From: Roseovarius carneus
GTDB lineage: Bacteria > Pseudomonadota > Alphaproteobacteria > Rhodobacterales > Rhodobacteraceae
Reading direction: 5' to 3'
Length of the DNA stretch: 64,000 nucleotides
Assembly: GCF_020141465.1 (NCBI RefSeq)
Contig: NZ_JAHSPD010000001.1
Coordinates: forward strand, 2,028,374-2,092,373
Shown: piece by piece, positions 63,687 through 64,000 of the stretch
How positions within the stretch are numbered: the first letter of the stretch is position 1
Layout of the letters: the number at the start of each line of letters is the position of its first letter
Program-made: the position numbers and the translations under genes
Notes under the pieces: generated by a model
What the model was told of the DNA's origin: nothing
The model's database searches: none
Seen by the model: the letters and a program-made list of their open reading frames with translations, nothing else

Positions 63687-64000
63687 ATGGCACGGCGCAA
63701 GAAAATTTACGAAGGCAAAGCGAAGACGCTTTATGAGGGCCCCGAGCCCGGCACTTTGGTGCAATATTTCAAGGATGACGCGACCGCCTTCAACGCGCAG
63801 AAGAAGGACGTGATCGAGGGCAAGGGTGTTCTCAACAACATCCTGAGCGAATATTTCATGAATGGCCTCAATCTGGTCGGTGTGCCCACGCATTTCATCA
63901 AGCGTATCAACATGCGTGAGCAATTGATCCGCGCCTGCGAGATTGTGCCGCTCGAAATCATCGTGCGCAATTACGCCGCCGGGAGCATGGCCAAACGATT
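63687..64000 (+). CDS. purC: Phosphoribosylaminoimidazole-succinocarboxamide synthase, N-terminal part
   Basis: The gene runs off the window after about 104 codons. '[36 protein letters not shown]' is the SAICAR synthetase ATP-binding start, and '[15 protein letters not shown]' is the characteristic downstream block. It joins aspartate to CAIR in purine synthesis. GGTGGAG precedes the ATG. The 160-bp leader has GC-rich repeats (ACCCCCGC and GCGGGT) but no recognised riboswitch. Confidence 0.95.
   Translation, partial: MARRKKIYEGKAKTLYEGPEPGTLVQYFKDDATAFNAQKKDVIEGKGVLNNILSEYFMNGLNLVGVPTHFIKRINMREQLIRACEIVPLEIIVRNYAAGSMAKR

Noticed and set aside
1..64000. CRISPR array, prophage, integrase or insertion sequence
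   Set aside because: No regularly spaced repeats, transposase, integrase or phage structural genes were seen anywhere in the window.

Overview
This window looks like chromosomal DNA of a marine Rhodobacterales bacterium of the Roseobacter group. The evidence is GC-rich coding on both strands, typical neighbourhoods (cobS/cobT near a divergent bolA and DnaJ-like pair, an F1-ATPase zeta-type inhibitor next to purC, a bactofilin-M23 pair), a DddQ-type DMSP lyase, and a BciA-type 8-vinyl reductase of bacteriochlorophyll synthesis. BciA suggests an aerobic anoxygenic phototroph or a recent descendant of one. Genus is not resolved from the sequence alone. No prophage, integrase, transposase or CRISPR array was seen; this is mostly core genome with some accessory catabolic genes.

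Layout. 1-5.7 kb: end of a GMC oxidoreductase, a DUF427 protein, then aminopeptidase P, cobT and cobS on the minus strand. 5.8-8.8 kb: Tat-exported MsrB-like protein, BciA, DnaJ-like and BolA (divergent), a DUF4177 protein. 8.8-15.6 kb: thioesterase and gatB, an unknown protein, a lytic transglycosylase, pepN. 15.6-19.5 kb: small membrane protein, photolyase/cryptochrome plus a tiny DUF2256 zinc protein, bactofilin and M23 peptidase. 19.8-30 kb: sulfotransferase, peroxiredoxin, a giant AsmA/YhdP-like protein, queA, an MFS carrier, a DUF924 protein, lpdA, a methyltransferase. 30-33 kb: uvrA. 33-39.8 kb: a valine-catabolic cluster (mmsB, hydrolase, acyl-CoA dehydrogenase, a YbdK-type ligase, mmsA) with a divergent LysR regulator. 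39.9-46.8 kb: CBS protein, coaD, thioredoxin-like protein, gap, dddQ, tkt, a coiled-coil protein and zapA. 46.9-49.4 kb: a UvrD/PcrA helicase. 49.5-54.4 kb: small ORFs, TetR regulator, dimethylglycine-dehydrogenase-like enzyme, cupin, exported protein, tRNA(CAU). 54.5-58.7 kb: purM, purN, rnd, lipoprotein, sufE. 58.7-62.8 kb: DUF1638 protein, 2-TM protein, corrinoid protein, SOS-type radical SAM gene, homocysteine methyltransferase. 63.2-64 kb: zeta-type inhibitor and the start of purC.

How the parts connect. uvrA, the uvrD/pcrA-like gene and a radical SAM gene each carry an exact alphaproteobacterial LexA box (GTTC-N7-GTTC). The radical SAM gene also appears to be leaderless. The homocysteine methyltransferase and corrinoid protein look like two pieces of a split methionine synthase, supported by the cobST cobaltochelatase genes. 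The most unusual observations are an in-frame 147-bp insertion, bounded by 5-bp direct repeats, inside the helicase gene, and a family of four intergenic repeats sharing a CGGGGATATTTTTGGCAAGAAGA-like core. I found no clearly new multi-gene system; those two items and the promoter elements are the leads I would follow.
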